Positions 9,260-11,751 of a stretch of 11,751 nt of DNA are shown here, one piece after another. The notes under the pieces are model-generated. The model was given only the letters and a program-made list of their open reading frames with translations. It did not search any database and was not told the origin of the DNA. The stretch lies in NCBI GenBank assembly GCA_027044735.1, contig JALUBW010000139.1:1-11751 (forward strand), read 5' to 3'. Position numbers and translations under genes: made by a program. This DNA comes from Anaerolineales bacterium (lineage in GTDB: Bacteria > Chloroflexota > Anaerolineae > Anaerolineales > DRMV01). Position 1 is the first letter of the stretch. Each line of letters begins with the position of its first letter.

Positions 9260-9692
9260 GTTTCAATCCCTCATAGGTAGGCTATGAACCGCTCGGTGGC
9301 GGCGCATAAGGCGTTGGTAATGCGCGTTTCAATCCCTCATAGGTAGGCTATGAACATGACCCTGAAAGAGAAACTTGAACGCTGGCGCGATCTGGTTTCA
9401 ATCCCTCATAGGTAGGCTATGAACCGATGATGGCACTGGCGAGCCACGGCGCTGACGTCAGTTTCAATCCCTCATAGGTAGGCTATGAACGGCAGAACGC
9501 CGCAGCGTTGAAGAGCGCGGCGGCGGGGTTTCAATCCCTCATAGGTAGGCTATGAACAATTGCGCCTATCGCCGCGCAATGCAGTAACCGGCGCGTTTCA
9601 ATCCCTCATAGGTAGGCTATGAACAATTTATTGATGGAGAATTGCGTGCTTTAGTTGTTAAAGTTTCAATCCCTCATAGGTAGGCTATGAAC

Positions 9693-9728
9693 AAATCAAT
9701 TTTTTCGCTGTCGGTCATTTTTATCTCC
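9693..9728 (-). other. Spacer 143 covering a captured gene start
   Basis: Minus strand GGAGATAAAAATG: SD GGAG at the crRNA 5' end and ATG (9717-9715), reading MTDSEKID. The crRNA is sense to this gene. Confidence 0.55.
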
Positions 9729-10500
9729 GTTTCAATCCCTCATAGGTAGGCTATGAACGCCACGGCACAGTTACATTGTTGGGCGTTATCATTCAGTTTC
9801 AATCCCTCATAGGTAGGCTATGAACAAAATGACAAAAATTTCCCCCGGCAGCCCCAAATTTCGTTTCAATCCCTCATAGGTAGGCTATGAACAAAACTTA
9901 CGGCATGGGAAATACTGGATACTTTTCCAGTTTCAATCCCTCATAGGTAGGCTATGAACCCTCCAGCCCCGCGGCACCCCTAAAAGCGCGTCGCGGGTTT
10001 CAATCCCTCATAGGTAGGCTATGAACTTTTGTGATTGTTGCCGCCCGTCCCAAAGTGGGGAAGAGTTTCAATCCCTCATAGGTAGGCTATGAACGGGTTC
10101 AGCGGCAGCAATGCCACCCGCTCTGCTTCCCGGTTTCAATCCCTCATAGGTAGGCTATGAACCCTATGACGTGCGCACCGGCCCGGCGGAGACGGTGATG
10201 TTTCAATCCCTCATAGGTAGGCTATGAACCAGGATGCCATATACCGGTATAGGTGAGTTAAATACGTTTCAATCCCTCATAGGTAGGCTATGAACCATTG
10301 ATTAGGGGAAGTGCTTTAGTCGCATTCCTCCCTCGTTTCAATCCCTCATAGGTAGGCTATGAACTCGTGAGGCACAAAAGGGACCCGACCGGTAAGAGAA
10401 TAGTTTCAATCCCTCATAGGTAGGCTATGAACGAGGCGGTTGCGTTTTCTTCCCCTCCCCGACCAGCCAAGTTTCAATCCCTCATAGGTAGGCTATGAAC

Positions 10501-10537
10501 GCGGGGAACCCGGCTGGTGCGCCTTAAGCAAGCGCAT
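10501..10537 (-). other. Spacer 155, near-duplicate of spacer 40
   Basis: The younger partner, 16th from the leader, of the pair with 2804-2840. The shared ends mean both protospacers were cut at the same two positions, implying the same PAM in two variants of one element, or duplication of an array segment followed by mutation; neighbouring spacers are unrelated, which argues against duplication. Confidence 0.9.
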
Positions 10538-10834
10538 GTTTCAATCCCTCATAGGTAGGCTATGAACTGTTTGGGGAGGCAGAGCCGCCATCGCCGGACA
10601 TAGTTTCAATCCCTCATAGGTAGGCTATGAACTTTTTGGGCGCGGCGTTGATTTGGCCGGAGGGTTTGGAGTTTCAATCCCTCATAGGTAGGCTATGAAC
10701 TGCTCTGCGCCGTCCGCTGTCAGCCCCAGCGATTTTGCGTTTCAATCCCTCATAGGTAGGCTATGAACTCATGGCAGGCTGGTGAGTGCGTCACAATTAT
10801 CCCGGTTTCAATCCCTCATAGGTAGGCTATGAAC

Positions 10835-10870
10835 CGGTAGAGCCTACCGATGAAGGTGCGGAGAAAGTAG
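10835..10870 (-). other. Spacer 160 with an imperfect anti-repeat
   Basis: Plus-strand AGCCTACCGATGAAGG (10841-10856) matches the minus-strand repeat AGCCTACCTATGAGGG at 14 of 16 bases. In the pre-crRNA, this spacer can pair with an adjoining repeat, including a perfect 8 bp with GGTAGGCT at 10821-10828. The spacer also has its own hairpin CGGTAG-AGC-CTACCG (10835-10849). Either fold could compete with the Cas6 hairpin. A chance match is possible. Confidence 0.6.
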
Positions 10871-11168
10871 GTTTCAATCCCTCATAGGTAGGCTATGAAC
10901 CCGGTTCACCCAGCCCTGCCGCGAGAAGCGCCCCCAGTTTCAATCCCTCATAGGTAGGCTATGAACAACCCCCACTTAGACAGCGGGATATTCAGTTGCG
11001 GGAGTTTCAATCCCTCATAGGTAGGCTATGAACCCACACCGAACGGCACACCCACAGCGCCACCGGTGTGGTTTCAATCCCTCATAGGTAGGCTATGAAC
11101 GTGTGTCCGCCCACGCCACCCGCACGCCGAGCAATGCCGTTTCAATCCCTCATAGGTAGGCTATGAAC

Positions 11169-11204
11169 TATAGCGCCTTTCAGGCGCTTTTTTTATCCCA
11201 CCCA
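11169..11204 (+). terminator. Spacer 165 carrying an intrinsic terminator
   Basis: The spacer contains AGCGCCT (11172-11178), a TTC loop and AGGCGCT (11182-11188), running into a 7-T tract (11188-11194): a textbook Rho-independent terminator on the plus strand. It was presumably captured from the 3' end of a target operon. In the pre-crRNA (minus) direction the A-tract precedes the hairpin, so no U-tract follows and array transcription should not stop here, although the crRNA guide would contain a 7-bp hairpin. It is the sixth spacer from the leader. Confidence 0.8.
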
Positions 11205-11300
11205 GTTTCAATCCCTCATAGGTAGGCTATGAACAATTGCCCACTTATTCCAAATGACCTTATTCCGAATGTTTCAATCCCTCATAGGTAGGCTATGAAC

Positions 11301-11337
11301 GGTTAATTCAAATCACAAAAGGAGGCGTAAAATGATA
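11301..11337 (+). other. Spacer 167 covering a captured gene start
   Basis: Plus strand AAAGGAGGCGTAAAATGATA: strong SD and ATG (11332-11334). It is fourth from the leader. Confidence 0.7.
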
Positions 11338-11540
11338 GTTTCAATCCCTCATAGGTAGGCTATGAACCGCAGGCCGCGCAGTTTTGCCCGCAGCGAGATT
11401 GCCCGTTTCAATCCCTCATAGGTAGGCTATGAACTTGGGAGGGCTACCCGTGAACCGCGAAGAGTGGGAGCGGTTTCAATCCCTCATAGGTAGGCTATGA
11501 ACTCTCCACGATGGGCTGGATTTCAGGCTGTCCATCCCAA

Positions 11541-11570
11541 GTTTCAATCCCTCATAGGTAGGCTATGAAC
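11541..11570 (-). repeat. Leader-proximal CRISPR repeat (copy 171)
   Basis: A perfect consensus copy. It abuts the leader and is the expected site of new spacer integration by Cas1-Cas2. The adjoining newest spacer is 11503-11540. Confidence 0.85.
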
Positions 11571-11751
11571 CAAAATTCTCCTTATTTTACGCAACTTTTT
11601 ACGCCTTCCGCTTTCGCGCTTCCTTTCAATTGCCCGAAAGAATATCGCTTTTGGCCTTAAATCCGCTTCTCCTTGTAGTCGCTCTTGCGCTAAAATTGCA
11701 CTATCACCAACCGACGACTTTATTTTACCACGGGAGGACAATGTGTACGTG
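11571..11751 (-). promoter_or_regulatory. CRISPR leader (partial at right edge)
   Basis: This non-repetitive region adjoins the leader-proximal repeat. Read on the minus strand it is purine-rich (many GGA, GAA and AAAA runs) and should hold the pre-crRNA promoter and integration signals. Visible structure includes an 8-bp direct repeat TTTTACGC (plus strand 11585-11592 and 11597-11604, 12 bp apart) next to the first repeat, and a 9-bp direct repeat TTATTTTAC (11582-11590 and 11720-11728). A minus-strand reading frame (TTG at 11741 to a TGA inside the repeat at 11544) encodes a 65-residue Lys/Arg-rich peptide with no recognisable domain; because it ends inside the repeat and lacks an SD, I treat it as chance. 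The leader may extend beyond the window. Confidence 0.75.
11722..11730 (-). promoter_or_regulatory. Possible extended -10 promoter element for the array
   Basis: On the minus strand TGGTAAAAT matches an extended -10 (TGnTATAAT) with one mismatch. It lies about 150 bp ahead of the first repeat. No good -35 lies at the expected distance, so this rests on the extended -10 alone. Confidence 0.25.

Larger units (their letters stand above)
159..11570 (-). CRISPR. Giant CRISPR array: 171 repeats, 170 spacers
   Basis: A 30-bp repeat recurs from 159 to 11570 without interruption. Hand counting of repeat starts gives 171 copies with periods of 65-69 bp plus single periods of 71 and 73, so spacers are 35-39 bp, with one each of 41 (2532-2572) and 43 (7952-7994); 37 is the commonest. 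On the minus strand the repeat begins GTTCATAGCC and ends GGATTGAAAC, with a 6-bp hairpin TCATAG/CTATGA around the loop CCTAC. An ATTGAAAC 3' end is the standard handle in type I-A/I-B and III systems, where Cas6 leaves these 8 nt on the crRNA. That, together with the only variant repeat lying at the left end and a non-repetitive leader-like region at the right, sets transcription leftward. All but one copy look identical, as expected of an active array. No cas gene is in the window, so the subtype (I-B or III most likely) cannot be settled. Confidence 0.99.

Noticed and set aside
159..11570. Array transcribed rightward from a leader at 1-158
   Set aside because: The ATTGAAAC handle, the variant repeat at the left end and a protein-coding start with its own RBS in the left flank all favour a leader on the right.
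11544..11741. 65-residue Lys/Arg-rich reading frame on the minus strand across the leader
   Set aside because: It uses a TTG start with no SD, its last eight codons and its stop lie inside the CRISPR repeat, and the composition reflects the purine-rich leader.

Overview
This window is almost entirely one very large CRISPR array. I count 171 copies of a 30-bp repeat (159-11570) separating 170 unique-length spacers of 35-43 bp, most often 37, with a mean period of about 67 bp. Only one repeat copy departs from consensus that I could see (228-257). No cas gene lies in the window.

The array is best read on the minus strand. In that direction the repeat starts GTTCATAGCC, forms a short hairpin (TCATAG / CTATGA around CCTAC) and ends ATTGAAAC, the usual 8-nt crRNA 5' handle of type I-A/I-B and type III systems. 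The leader is then the 181 bp at the right edge (11571-11751), the newest spacers are at the right, and the oldest, including the variant repeat, are at the left. The long reading frame across the leader (minus strand, 11741 to 11544) runs into the first repeat and looks spurious.

Left of the array (1-158), a minus-strand gene begins with a perfect Shine-Dalgarno AAGGAGGT six bases ahead of ATG at 43 and runs off the window edge (MSHQPYFTLPESFL...). Its ribosome site and start codon lie inside a long inverted repeat (34-98), so its translation may be controlled by RNA structure.

Inside the array, several spacers are related to each other. Two pairs are near-duplicates (2804-2840 with 10501-10537; 6077-6111 with 7886-7921) and one pair is homologous but shifted by 5 nt (1260-1295 with 4609-4644). 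In two of these pairs the differences fall mostly at every third base and fit coding on the plus strand, so those crRNAs would be antisense to the target mRNA. At least ten spacers contain recognisable gene starts (SD plus ATG), seven on plus and three on minus. One spacer carries an intrinsic terminator oriented so that it cannot stop the array transcript, and one carries an imperfect anti-repeat.

The organism is a bacterium with strong canonical Shine-Dalgarno signals. From memory the repeat resembles those of thermophilic or anaerobic Firmicutes and Chloroflexota, but this is a weak inference. Spacers are mostly GC-rich with local AT-rich runs, suggesting waves of exposure to different elements.
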